A DNA stretch of 64,000 nt from contig JBAIAC010000164.1 of the NCBI GenBank assembly GCA_037349315.1, positions 62,001 to 126,000 on the forward strand. The letters are read 5' to 3'. Shown here piece after piece: positions 54,366-64,000 of this stretch. Position numbers and translations under genes: made by a program. Each line of letters begins with the position of its first letter. The stretch's first letter is position 1. Source of the stretch: Chelydra serpentina. Its lineage: Eukaryota > Chordata > Testudines > Chelydridae. The notes under the pieces are model-generated. The model searched no databases. It had not been told where the DNA came from and saw nothing but the letters and a program-made list of their open reading frames with translations.

Positions 54366-57300
54366 GTGAGTGGCACCTGCCTCGCGGGGGGGCGGGTCTC
54401 GGAGTTTGCAGCGGGGCGAGCCGGGGGGGGCTGCGGGTGAATGTAACGGGGGCGGGAAGAGCCCGATCTGGGGGGGCGCCCGCTGCTCCGGGCGGGGGGG
54501 GGCCGATCTGGGGAGGGGGCGCCCGCTGCTCCGGGCGGGGGGGCCGATCGGGGCGGGGGGGGCCGGATCTGGGGGGCGGCGCCCGCTGCTCCGGGCGGGG
54601 GGGGCCGGATCTGGGGAGGGGCGCCCGCTGCTCCGGGCGGGGGGGCCCGATCTGGGGGGCGGCGCCCGCTGCTCCGGGCGGGGGGGGCCCGATCTGGGGA
54701 GGGGCGCCCGCTGCTCCGGGCGGGGGGGGCCCGATCTGGGGGGCGGCGCCCGCTGCTCCGGGCGGGGGGGGCCGATCTGGGGAGGGGGCGCCCGCTGCTC
54801 CGGGGGGGGGCCGCCCGCTGCTCCGGGCGGGGGGGCCCGATCTGTGGGGGTGGCGCCCGCTGCTCCGGGCGGGGGGGGCCGATCTGGGGAGGGGCGCCCG
54901 CTGCTCCGGGCGGGGGGGGCCGGATCTGGGGGGCGGCGCCCGCTGCTCCGGGCGGGGGGGGCCGATCTGGGGAGGGGGCGCCCGCTGCTCCGGGGGGGGG
55001 GCGCCCGCTGCTCCGGGGGGGGGGGCCGATCTGGGGGGCGGCGCCCGCTGCTCCGGGCGGGGGGGGGTTGCGGCGGGGGGGCGGGGCGCAGCCGGGGTGT
55101 CTCCGCGGGGCCGAGTGAGGCTCCAGCAACGCCCCCCCCCCAGAACCGGAGCCTCCGGGTCGGGGCAGCGGGTGTCCGGGCCGGGTGACTCCGCACAAAG
55201 CGGGGCCGCGGTTCCCCAGGAATGGAAAATAGCGGGGGGGGGGGTCAGGCCGGGGGGGGTGTCAGGGCAGGGGGGGGGGGGTCAGGCCGGGGGGGGTGTC
55301 AGGCCGGGGGGGGGGTCAGGGCCGGGGGGGGTCAGACCCTGAGGGGCAGGGTGGGCTCTATGGCACCAGCGTAACAACTGAAACACGTGTCGTGCCCATT
55401 GTGCTAGACTGAACTCCCCCCCCCGACTCCAGCTGGCTACTGGAGCCTTCTGTGGCGCAGGACATCTGCGGCCGCCTCGGCTGCTTGTTCGAATATTGCC
55501 CCGCTCGGGTAATGAACGTCCCGATGCGACGCGGCCCCTGCGGCGGCCTCCCCTGGCTTCAGCTGTTGAGACTTTCACTGCTGCCCCGCTCGCTTCCAGC
55601 CCGTCAGCTGAGTTCCGTGCGGAAAGGCGGTGAGCATTGGCTGGCCTTGCTGGGCACCAGTGCTCAGCTTCAGGGTGAACAAGTGACAATGCGCTTAACC
55701 TTGGCCTCCAGTTTGTGGGGTGTGTGGTGTTAAATAAAAGCAGGATGCCACAGCCACGCTTGTTCTCATGAACTGTGTTGTCTCCCGCATTCCTAGCAGC
55801 CTCGTTAAGCACAGTAACTCCTCACTTAGTCGCCCCGGTTAACGTTGTTAAGGTGCTGATCAATGAGGGAACAGGCTCGTTTAACGTTGTGAAATGCTCC
55901 CGTCTAACGTCCTTTGCAGGCTATCAGCTGCCCCTTCCCCCTGCCATGTGCTGCCCCCGAGACTCCTGCCTGCTTGCTGGGGAGGGGGAGGGGAAGAAGA
56001 GGGGGGCTCATGTCCCCCTGCTTCTGCATCTCGCTTACCCCATCTTCCATAGAGCAGGGGGGACACAGGAGGGAGCTGCTGCCTTAGGCAGAAGCTGCAG
56101 GGCTTGCTGAGCTAATTAACAAGGCAGTGTACTTCTGACCCCACTCTTGATCCCTAATTGGAAATGCGCATCTCTATCGCTGAAACAAACAGGGCTTGTG
56201 GAGTGTGAGAGTTAACCCTTGAGGGCTCAGCCAACTGCTTAGTTCATTTAGCAGTAAGACATTCCCTGGGAAATATCTCACCCTCTGACTCCTCCACCTC
56301 AACCAAGCTTCACTATCATCATCGCTCTGTACCAGTATTCAATTGTTTGTTTAAAACTTATTGTGTGTGTGTGTGTGTAAATTTTAGTATTTTGTCTGGT
56401 GAAAATTTTTTCCCTGGAACCTAACCCACTCATTTACATTAATTCTTATGGGGAAATTGGATTAGTTGAACATCGTTTCGCTTAAAGTCGCATTTCTCAG
56501 GAACATATCTATAATGTGAAGTGAGGCGTTACTGTACTTCTAAAATTGGCTCTGAAAGTTGGCTGATAAGGCTTTCTGCATGTTGATGCACTCCAGAGGC
56601 CTGGGGTTTTGCTGCCTTTTCACGTAGTTTGTCAGCATTGGCTTTGCTGATCGGTCTGACAAACCAAGCTCCTCCACTTTTACCAGTTATAGCACTGGGA
56701 AGCTTTCCTTCTTCGTAAGCTTTTTTGCAAGAGGTGCACCAGTAGCCATCTTTTGTAACTTCAGTAAATGGGAACACTTTGACTGACAAACATCGGGAAA
56801 TGCCTTTAGGTTTTGGAGACACTGTTTCTTCAGTAGGTAGCTGTATTTGTGCTTCGGTCTGGTCGAATGTAGATATACCACTTGATCCTTCAGATGACAT
56901 GTTGATATATTCTCTGTTCTTGATGTGATCTTCACCTTGGTTGGTTTTTGAGGCCTTTGAGTGGAAAACTTGTTGTATTGTTTTTTGTCTTTTCATTTTC
57001 ATGTATTTAATTTAAATTGACTTTTGAAAAGTAAGCCATCATGGGATAAGAGGGAAATCCTCTCATGGATTAGTAACTGGTTAAAAGATGGGAAACAAAG
57101 GGTGGGAATAAATGATCAGTTTTCAGAATGGAGAGAGATAAATAGTGGTATCCCTGAGGGGTCGGTACTGGGACCATTAATGTTCAACATATTCATAAAT
57201 GATCTGGAAAATTGGGTAAAGAGTGAGGTAGGAAAATCTGCAGATGATACAAAACTATTCAAGATAGTTAAGTCCCAGGCAGACTGCGAAGAGTTACAAA

Positions 57301-60300
57301 AGGATCTCACAAAACTGGGTGACTGGGCAACAAAATGGCAGATGACATTCAATGTTGATAAATGCAAAGTAATGCACATTGGAAAACAATCTCAACTATA
57401 CATACAAAATGATGGAGTCTGAATTAGCTGTTAACACTCAAGAAAGAGATGTTGGAGTCATTGTGGATAGTTCTCTGAAATCATCCACTCAATGTGCAGT
57501 GGCAGTCAACAAAGCGAACAGAATGTTAGGAATCATTAAGAAAGGAATAGATAATAAGACAGAAAATGTCATATTGCCTCTATATAAATCCATGGTACGT
57601 GCACACCTTGAATACTGTATGCAGATCTGGTCACCCCATCCCATAAAAGATATATTGGAATTGGAAAAGGTAGAGCGATGGGCAACTAAAATGATTAGGG
57701 GTATGAAACAGGAGGAGAGATTTAAATAACCGGGAATTTTCAGTTTAGAAAAGAGACGACTAAGAGGGGATTATGATAGGAGGTGTACACAATCTTGACT
57801 GGTGTGAAGAAAGTGAATAAGGAAATGTTATTTAATCCTTCACATAACACAAGAACTAGCAGTCACCCAGTGAAATTAATAGGCAGCAGGCTTTCAATGC
57901 GGCAGGGACGCTCCTGGGCGGGCGGGACGCGTGGGGGCGGGAACCGGCAGGTAGGGGCTGGGGCCCACTCCAAGCAGGGCCGGGGGAGAGACCCAGCTCC
58001 AAATATTGGTGGAGCAGGGCCCCCTGCCCCGAATATTCCTGGAGCCCAGGCACCACGAGCCGATATAACTCGCCGCCTATGGGAAGGGATGTGGGTCTGG
58101 TCTGGTTTTGCGGAATGAGGGGTCATTCTGAGGAGGGATATGGGTTTGGTCCGGTTTGGCTTGCGGAGGGAAGTGGGTCTGGTCTGGTTTCGGGGGGTGG
58201 GGGGTCGTTTTGAGGAGGGAAGTGGGTCTGGTCCGGTTTCGGGGGCTGGGGAGTCATTCTGAGGAGGGATGTGGGTCTGGCACGGTTTCGAGGGGTGGGG
58301 GGTCGTTCTGAGGAGGGAAGTGGGTCTGGCCCGGTTTTGAGGGGTGGGGGGTCGTTCTGAGGAGGGAAGTGGGTCTGGTCCGGTTTCAGGGGGTGGGGGG
58401 TTGTTCTGAGTAGGGATGTGGGTCTGGCATGGTTTTGAGGGGTGGGGGGTCGTTCTGAGGAGGGATGTGGGTCTGGCACGGTTTCAGGGGGTGGGAGGGT
58501 CGTTCTGAGGAGGGATCTGCGTCTGGCACGGTTTTGAGGGGTGGGGGGTCGTTCTGAGGAGGGATGTGGGTCTCGTCCGGTTTCAGGGGGTGGGGGGGTC
58601 GTTCTGAGGAGGGAGGTGGGTCTGGCCCGGTTTGAGGGGTGGGGGGGTCGTTCTGAGGAGGGATCTGGGTCTGGCCCGGTTTTGAGGGGTGGGGGGTCGT
58701 TCTGAGGAGGGATGTGGGTCTGGTCCGGTTTCAGGGGGTGGGGGGGTCGTTCTGAGGAGGGAGGTGGGTCTGGCCCGGTTTGAGGGGTGGGGGGGTCGTT
58801 CTGAGGAGGGATCTGGGTCTGGCCCGGTTTTGGGGGTTGGCCTGGTCTTTTGAGGACACAGCTGGGTCTGATCCTGGTGTCTGTGCCTCTCTGCCTGCAG
58901 GGAAGGACGAGGAGCCATTGGAGAACCTGTACCAGGTGGGCCCACTGCTGGGCAGTGGTGGCTTTGGTTCTGTCTACTCGGGCACCCGCCGGTCGGACAG
59001 CGCCCCGGTGAGTAGAGCCTGGACAGGGACCCCCTGCAGTCCGCTCCCCAGGCGTGCTGCTCTATAGAGCTCCACCTTTGGTGAGAGACCCGTCCCTTAC
59101 CCAGTTACATCTCCTTTGCTTTGCCCTGGCATAGCCACCATCTTGCATCCCCTTCGCTGGTCCCTTGTTTGCCTCCCCTCTTTCTGGGCTTGCCTGACCG
59201 GATTCTGATGGTCTGTCTGGTTCTGTTTGTGTTGCAGGTAGCCATGAAGCACGTGGCCCGGGACCGGATTTCCGACTGGGGCGAGCTGGTAAGTGCCTTG
59301 GGCAGGAATATCGGCTGTGGCTCTGCATTGCATGGTCTTGGCTCTGTAGCGAAGGTTGCAGCCGGTGTCGTGGGTAGCTCTTGACTTTGTGGGTCGATTT
59401 GCCTGCCTCTGATGGAGCTCTCCTTTCCCTCTCTGCAGCCTGGCGGGAGCAGAGTGCCCATGGAGATCCTGCTCCTGAAGAAAGTCGGCTCAGGCTTCCA
59501 GGGGGTCATTCGGCTCTTGGACTGGTTTGAGAGTCTGGACAGCTTCGTCTTGGTTTTGGAGCGACCGGATCCTATGCAGGACCTGTTTGACTTCATCACG
59601 GAGCGGGGTGCTCTCCCTGAGGAGCTCGCCCGCGGCTTTTTCCACCAGGTTCTGGAGGCGGTTCGGCACTGTCATAGCTGTGGGGTATTGCACCGGGACA
59701 TCAAGGGCGAGAACATCCTCATTGATCTGAAGAGCGGGGAGCTGAAACTCATAGATTTTGGGTCTGCGGCATTACTCAAGGACACAGTGTACACTGATTT
59801 TGATGGTGAGTGTCTGTTTCCATCCCCTTCTATTTGATCTGCGTAGGGAGGGAAGGCAGGGCAATTCCTCTTTGAAATGGGTTGTTCGCTGCCTGTAAAT
59901 GTTCAGTAACTTCCCAGGCAGGGAATGTTTTGTTCCCTCCTCCCCCTGCCATTGTCATTTGCTAAATATACTGTTGTGTGATCTGCAGCGTTGATACTTT
60001 TGGGGTTTTCCTCCCCACCTTGTATTCAAAAAGCATTTCACAAATGTGTTTGCCCTTTCGTTGGGTGTTAACCGGTGGTAGATGCCCATGTCATGCAGGG
60101 GCTGGTGGGGGTGGGGGGGGCACATGGCAGAAACCGGGTGTGAACTCACACGCATCAGTCTCTGGAGTCCCTGTGAGCAATGAGAGGAGAAAGTTGGGCT
60201 CTGGTTCCAGTGATTTGGTTTTCTCTAGGTCCATCTGTTAGAGGGCTTATTCCTTCACCCGCTTACTTCCCTGGTCCTTCGCGCATGAACAGAGAGTCCG

Positions 60301-63300
60301 AAGGTGCAAACAATTCAATGTTTATTGGGGTGAACTTCCAGCAAGCAACAATTCCAATTTCCTTCCTTAGTGTCCCCCTTCCCAGCTCTGACCTCACAGA
60401 GCCTTACCTGTGTTCCTGTTCCCTTTCCCCCCTTTAGCAAAACATGATTCCAATTCCCCCACCCCTATTCCCTGTTCCCATTCCCCCCCCCCCTCTTCCT
60501 TCCTGATTGACTGCAGACTGTATGGTAAAACTTGAGTTCTGCTTAGCTATACCTTAACCAATCATTCTACTGAAATGTAACTAACCAATCCTAACCTATT
60601 GTAACATGATTATTATCTAATCAATTATATCCCACCACCTGAATTAGTTTACACCCCGCAAAATGAATTATACAGCAGACAGAAACCATCGCTGAACCAG
60701 ACAGAGAGAGATTATACAGACAAACAATAGGGAAATGGGGACTACAGTGATAGAACAACACAGAAATGAGGATTTCACACCCCAGCTCTTGATAAGTGAG
60801 TTCTTGCCAGACAGGATGCTATCAAACTAAGTTTCCTTTAAATCTTCTAGGCTCTTCCCTTTCTTTGGAGGGGATAGATCGGATCCCCTTTCCAACAGCC
60901 CCAGATTGCCTGATTGGATGTGACCGTTCGCTTCCCAGCTCATGGCTGACTCTGCTGCTTAGCCAAAGATCTTAGTCTAAGAACACGGCCTTAGACTCTC
61001 ACAGTGAGAGAGAGCCTATAAACAGGCAGACTGTGATTTTGATTCTTGTTTTATACCTCTCTATAACTAGCTAAGTGATAAGAATACACCTAACTTCTTA
61101 AAGTACAGGCCTTTGCAAACAGGCCTGAATATCTCTATCCTAACACCATCGCATCTGTAGCATTTCAGCAGGGATCTGGCTGGTTTTCCACCCTCCAGGG
61201 GTGGTGCAAACAGGATCTGCCTCACTTCATAGATGGGGAAAGATTGAGTTAAACCTGTCTGCAGCCATGGCTGCTCAGATGCTGGCTCCTAACCTAATTT
61301 AGCAGCTAGAATGCAGAGGAGGGGACGTGTGTTGTGTCCGTCCCCCGTCCCCCCCCCCCGATAAAGAAGAGGGCTCTTGTACAGTTTTTTCCGTGAGGAC
61401 AGGTGGACATGCGTGTGGGGAGGGGATCAAGAGGGGAAGCTGCTGTCTCCGCCATCTCGCTAAATTATTCATTTCATTGGAAAGTTTGGGATGAATGTTG
61501 TGAAATAGGATCTGTGGGAGATCTGCTTACAGCTGGCTCCCTTTTCTCTGCTGCCTATAGGCACCTGAGTCTTTGGGGAGGAGGGAGCTACAGACCCAGG
61601 GAGGAGTGTTTGACCTTGGAGCAGGGGTGCAGGGATCTGCGTGGGAGACAAATAAACAGAGCGGCAGGCACTCTTTCTGACCCACTTGAAAGGCATGTTC
61701 AGGATAGGGGTGTTGACTTAAAAAAAATCACTGTTTGTTGTCGAGGGTTTGTTTTGCTTCTGCCCTGCCGGATGGCTGCTGCATATTTTGTTTTTAATTT
61801 AACGGTTGATGACAAGGGACGGGTTTGCCCCTCCCAGCCACCCCTCTCTTCTGCAGAATTTCCCAAGCTAGTGGTGCCCCATGGTGGAACATCAGGTTTC
61901 TTTTTACTACCCAAAGTTTGTGAACAACAGTCAGGTGGCCAGAAACCAGACTAGGCGCTCTGACCTCAGTCTCCTCTTCCTGCCAGAAGGGAAGAGATCA
62001 AATACAACAAAGGCAAAGGGCGTAAGCATGTGCAGAGGCCAAAAGCAGGGTGGAATCTGAGTTCCAAGCATCATTATCCCATGCACAATTGTACAAACTA
62101 AAACCACTCCCTTGATGTTGTACAGCAAACCTTTGTCCACAGCTTTGGAGTAGGCTGGCTTTATACCTGGCTGACTCAACACCAGTCAGTGCCAAAAAGG
62201 GAATAAACTCTTCAGGCATCTGCCCCTCTTTGGGTTAAGCAAGGAAACCCTTCTATGTAGAAAGGACTGTAAGGTTGTCTGGGGTCTTTGTGCAGTAGAC
62301 AAGGCCTCAGCCCCTCCCCAAATGCTCCATCTGCACTGGGTCACCATGGACTGAAGCATCTGCAAGCTGCCTCTCTCTTTACCTCCGGGAGAAATTGTCA
62401 GGGTTCCCTCCCCACTCTGAACTCTGGGGTACAGATGTGGGGAGCCGCATGAACGACCCCCTAAGCTTATTTCTACCAGCTTAGGTGAAAAATTCCCCAA
62501 GGCACAAATCCCTTTTGTCCTTGGACAGTATGCTGCCACCACCAAGTGATTTAAACAAACATTCAGGAAGGGCCACTTGGAGTCCTATCTCCTCCAAAAT
62601 ATCCCCCCAAGCCCTACACCCCCTTCCCTGGGGAGGCTTGAGAATAATATCCTACCCAACTGGTTACAAAGTGAGCACAGATCAAAACCCCTGGATCTTA
62701 GGATAATGAAATCAATCAGGTTCTTAAAAGAATAATTTTATTTAAAGAAAAGGTAAAAGAATCGCCTCTGTAAAATCAGGATGGAAGATAATCTTACAGG
62801 GTAACAGAGGAACTTCCTGTGGGCTTAGTTCAAAGTTGCAAAAAACAGGAATAAACCCCCCTCTAGCAAAGGGAACATTCACAAGCTAAAACAAAAAATA
62901 ATCGAACGCCTTCCCTGGCTTTTACTTACTATATTTGTAATTCTTTTTAGGCAGGTTCTTAAGAGATGTTTTTCTGCCTGGCTCCGAGAGGATACACAAA
63001 CAAAGAGCCCAAACAACCCCCACCCCCGCGTTCTCCCAGATTTGAAAGTATTTTCTTTCCCCATTGGTCCTTTCCCCTAGGTGCTAACCAGGTTATTCGA
63101 GCTCCTTAACCCCTTACAGGTAAGGAGGCATTCTAGGCTACCCTTAGCTGTATGGTTATGACAGAAATGGTTACATTGACAGAGATAAAGTCAGGATAAC
63201 AGTAGCCTTAAGAAACCTGTTTCTTATTGTGGCTTATATTGCAGCTGGAAAACATGTTTGTTTGCACTCCATTTGGTTCTGCTTCATTTGTAGTCGATGC

Positions 63301-63709
63301 CCTCGTGCAACTCTGCAATTGCTAAAACTGCTAAGAATTTAAATCCCAATCAAACTGGGCTGATAGTTGAACAATATTAAGATATTGCAACCTGAATTTG
63401 GGGCTGACGTACCTGACTTGGTCTCTTGGTCACCCTGATAACACCGGAAAAAAAAATGAATAACTGGATGCTCTGCTTAGGGTAAAAGAGGAAATATTTC
63501 TGCTAACCATGCTCCTCTAATCTTCTCTACAGGGACCAGAGTGTACAGCCCCCTGGAATGGATCTGCTATCGCCGTTATCACGGCAGGTCAGCTGCAGTC
63601 TGGTCTTTGGGGATCCTGCTGTATGACATGGTCTGCGGGGATATCCCCTTTGAACATGACGAGGAGATTATTAAGGGCCAGGTCTCCTTCCAGCAGAGGG
63701 TCTCTCCAG
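54242..63709 (+). CDS. PIM1-like: PIM-family serine/threonine kinase, 5 exons, 3' end outside window
   Basis: Exons 54242-54365, 58901-59007, 59238-59288, 59439-59805 and 63533-63709 have GT-AG borders and matching phases, giving 275 residues; a final exon must lie beyond 64000. The order and phases match PIM1-3. Residues 1-41 are Ala/Pro-rich. The kinase domain has the P-loop GSGGFGSV (59-66), VAMK with Lys81, helix-C Glu103, the PIM-type hinge ERPDP (135-139), HRDIKGEN (179-186) and DFG (200-202). PIM kinases are constitutively active, mostly cytoplasmic and nuclear, and promote growth and survival, controlled mainly through expression. Oddities are Gly184, where PIM1-3 have Asp, and PLEW (223-226) for PPEW. 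All catalytic residues are present. The exact paralogue is not resolved. Confidence 0.93.
54476..55070 (+). repeat. 41-43-bp G-rich minisatellite in PIM-like intron 1
   Basis: Units contain GCGCCCGCTGCTCCGGGCGG then GGGGGGCCGATCTGGGG; starts at 54476, 54519, 54579, 54621, 54662 and 54704 give periods of 41-43 bp (one of 60). It begins 110 bp after the exon 1 donor. Confidence 0.95.
55215..55335 (+). repeat. Short G-run repeat (GGGGGGTCAGGCC)n
   Basis: About six degenerate copies of GGGGGGGTCAGGCCG, again G-rich on plus. Confidence 0.9.
55812..56534. mobile_element. Tigger/pogo-like non-autonomous DNA transposon
   Basis: The ends CAGTAACTCCTCACTTAG and (reversed) CAGTAACGCCTCACTTC are terminal inverted repeats of the TcMar-Tigger type. 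TA is present on the right; the left TA has changed. Inner parts keep TTAACGTTGT and GCTTAAAGTCGCATTTCTCA. There is no transposase. Confidence 0.75.
56529..57002 (-). pseudogene. Zinc-finger N-terminal fragment of a hAT-like transposase
   Basis: A 157-codon minus-strand frame has [20 protein letters not shown] followed by [20 protein letters not shown], resembling TTF-type zinc fingers at the start of hAT transposases and host genes derived from them. No catalytic part follows. It directly abuts the Tigger-like element. Confidence 0.5.
57020..57900 (+). pseudogene. CR1-type LINE reverse-transcriptase fragment
   Basis: Two frames (57024-57422 and 57379-57729) encode [20 protein letters not shown], then [20 protein letters not shown] and SADDTKLF, and later [20 protein letters not shown] and [11 protein letters not shown]. 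The F/S-A-D-D box is the reverse-transcriptase active site, with Phe changed to Ser. A frameshift near 57400 and a stop near 57729 show it is dead. It lies in PIM-like intron 1, in sense. Confidence 0.85.
58128..58845 (+). repeat. 49-bp G-rich minisatellite before PIM-like exon 2
   Basis: About 15 units containing GTCGTTCTGAGGAGGGA, GTGGGTCTGGCCCGG and GAGGGGTGGGGG; the GTCGTT phrase recurs at 58302 and 58351 (49 bp). It ends about 55 bp before exon 2, close to where its branch point should be. Confidence 0.95.
58901..59007 (+). CDS. PIM1-like: PIM-like exon 2 (P-loop)
   Basis: Between CTGCCTGCAG and GTGAGT. It encodes [20 protein letters not shown] then [15 protein letters not shown]; the glycine-rich loop is intact. 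Confidence 0.95.
59238..59288 (+). CDS. PIM1-like: PIM-like exon 3 (catalytic lysine)
   Basis: 17 codons, phase 0: [17 protein letters not shown], with the ATP-anchoring Lys81. The size and borders are those of the same small exon in PIM1-3. Confidence 0.95.
59439..59805 (+). CDS. PIM1-like: PIM-like exon 4 (helix C to DFG)
   Basis: 122 codons plus one base, between CTCTCTGCAG and GTGAGT. It holds Glu103, hinge [13 protein letters not shown] and DFG, through KDTVYTDFD. Confidence 0.97.
60236..61145 (-). mobile_element. Solo LTR in PIM-like intron 4, antisense, 5-bp TSD
   Basis: On minus it starts TGTTAGGATAGAGATATTCA and ends GAATAAGCCCTCTAACA. CCATC is duplicated at 60231-60235 and 61146-61150. 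It contains TATAAAAC and AATAAACATTG (promoter and poly(A) signal on minus). No internal genes. Confidence 0.9.
61151..62390. other. PIM-like intron 4 sequence, nothing recognised
   Basis: An open frame at 61403-61954 has no family similarity or splice support. Confidence 0.4.
62396..63163 (-). mobile_element. Second solo LTR in PIM-like intron 4, antisense, 5-bp TSD
   Basis: On minus it starts TGTCATAACCATACAGCTAA and ends GGAGGGAACCCTGACA. GAAAT is duplicated at 62391-62395 and 63164-63168. An AAATAAAATT poly(A)-type signal lies on minus. It is a different family from the LTR at 60236. Confidence 0.9.
63533..63709 (+). CDS. PIM1-like: PIM-like exon 5 (activation segment to helix F-G)
   Basis: Between TCTTCTCTACAG and GTGAGC. 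It encodes [20 protein letters not shown] then [20 protein letters not shown] and on to QQRVSP. It enters and leaves at phase 1, as in PIM1-3. After the donor, 63710-64000 is intron with nothing recognised. Confidence 0.95.
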
Positions 63710-64000
63710 GTGAGCACTCTCCTTTTAGCGTTAGAGTTGGGCAAACAACTGCTTAGCCTGAACGCCACACTGACAGAGCCATAATATAGAGGTGCATTTA
63801 CCATCACTTCATGCAACCAATGAGATGTGTAAGGCATGAGTCTGTGATCTAGTGGTCCCTTCTTGTCTTAAACTCAGTGAGATGTTTGATGCTATTAAAT
63901 CCCAGGGAAATGCTGGGGACCCCACTGTCTTCTCTGCCTTAGACAGCTGCCTCAGAGCTCACTGTTGTAGTTCACGTCAGCACTGGACTCTCCTGCCACT

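Noticed and set aside
52856..55198. A 780-codon Pro-rich minus-strand frame, and Gly-rich plus-strand frames
   Set aside because: They are translations of G-rich minisatellites and CpG-island sequence, running across the PIM-like exon 1 on the other strand.
61403..61954. 183-codon open frame in PIM-like intron 4
   Set aside because: No family similarity and no splice or promoter support.

Overview
This is vertebrate nuclear DNA, most likely from a turtle. The evidence is the repeat content: CR1 LINE tails ending in ATTCTATG repeats, Penelope-like elements with a GIY-YIG domain, hAT-type MITEs, CORE-SINEs and solo LTRs of kinds I associate with chelonian genomes. Genes are split by GT-AG introns. 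The species cannot be named from the sequence. Most long open frames here are products of tandem repeats whose unit length is a multiple of three, and are not genes.

Layout. (1) 1-5.6 kb is a cluster of six tRNA or tRNA-like genes (Ser 3' part, Gly-UCC, an intron-containing Ile-type, an initiator-Met-type, Val-type, Lys-type); three have anticodons that do not match their bodies. (2) 6.1-15.6 kb is a 57-bp satellite of about 165 units with a CACGTG E-box in most units. (3) 15.85-16.8 kb is a degenerate copy of a first exon and splice donor plus a G-rich minisatellite; the better preserved copy is at 44.0-45.3 kb. (4) 17-24 kb is AT-rich, without recognised exons. (5) 24.0-25.4 kb is C-rich tandem repeats beside a bidirectional CpG promoter (25.4 kb), with a solo LTR next to it. 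(6) 27.0-30.6 kb is a Penelope-like cluster with hammerhead-ribozyme-like motifs and a broken transposase-like gene. (7) 31.2-42.4 kb, plus strand, holds exons of a TFIIS-central-domain gene, best read as SPOCD1-like. (8) 42.8-52.9 kb has a CR1 endonuclease fragment, a CpG-island first exon, a minisatellite, MITEs, a minus-strand transmembrane exon candidate and a promoter with ZNF143-type motifs. (9) 53-63.7 kb is a PIM-family kinase gene (five exons seen; the last lies beyond the window), with G-rich arrays in its promoter and intron 1 and two antisense solo LTRs in intron 4.

How parts relate. The two protein genes are unrelated, but the window repeats one design: a CpG-island promoter, a short first exon, a splice donor, then a minisatellite whose G-rich strand is always the non-template strand. 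That recurring, strand-polarised layout and the initiator-type tRNA with a CGU anticodon are the observations I would follow first.
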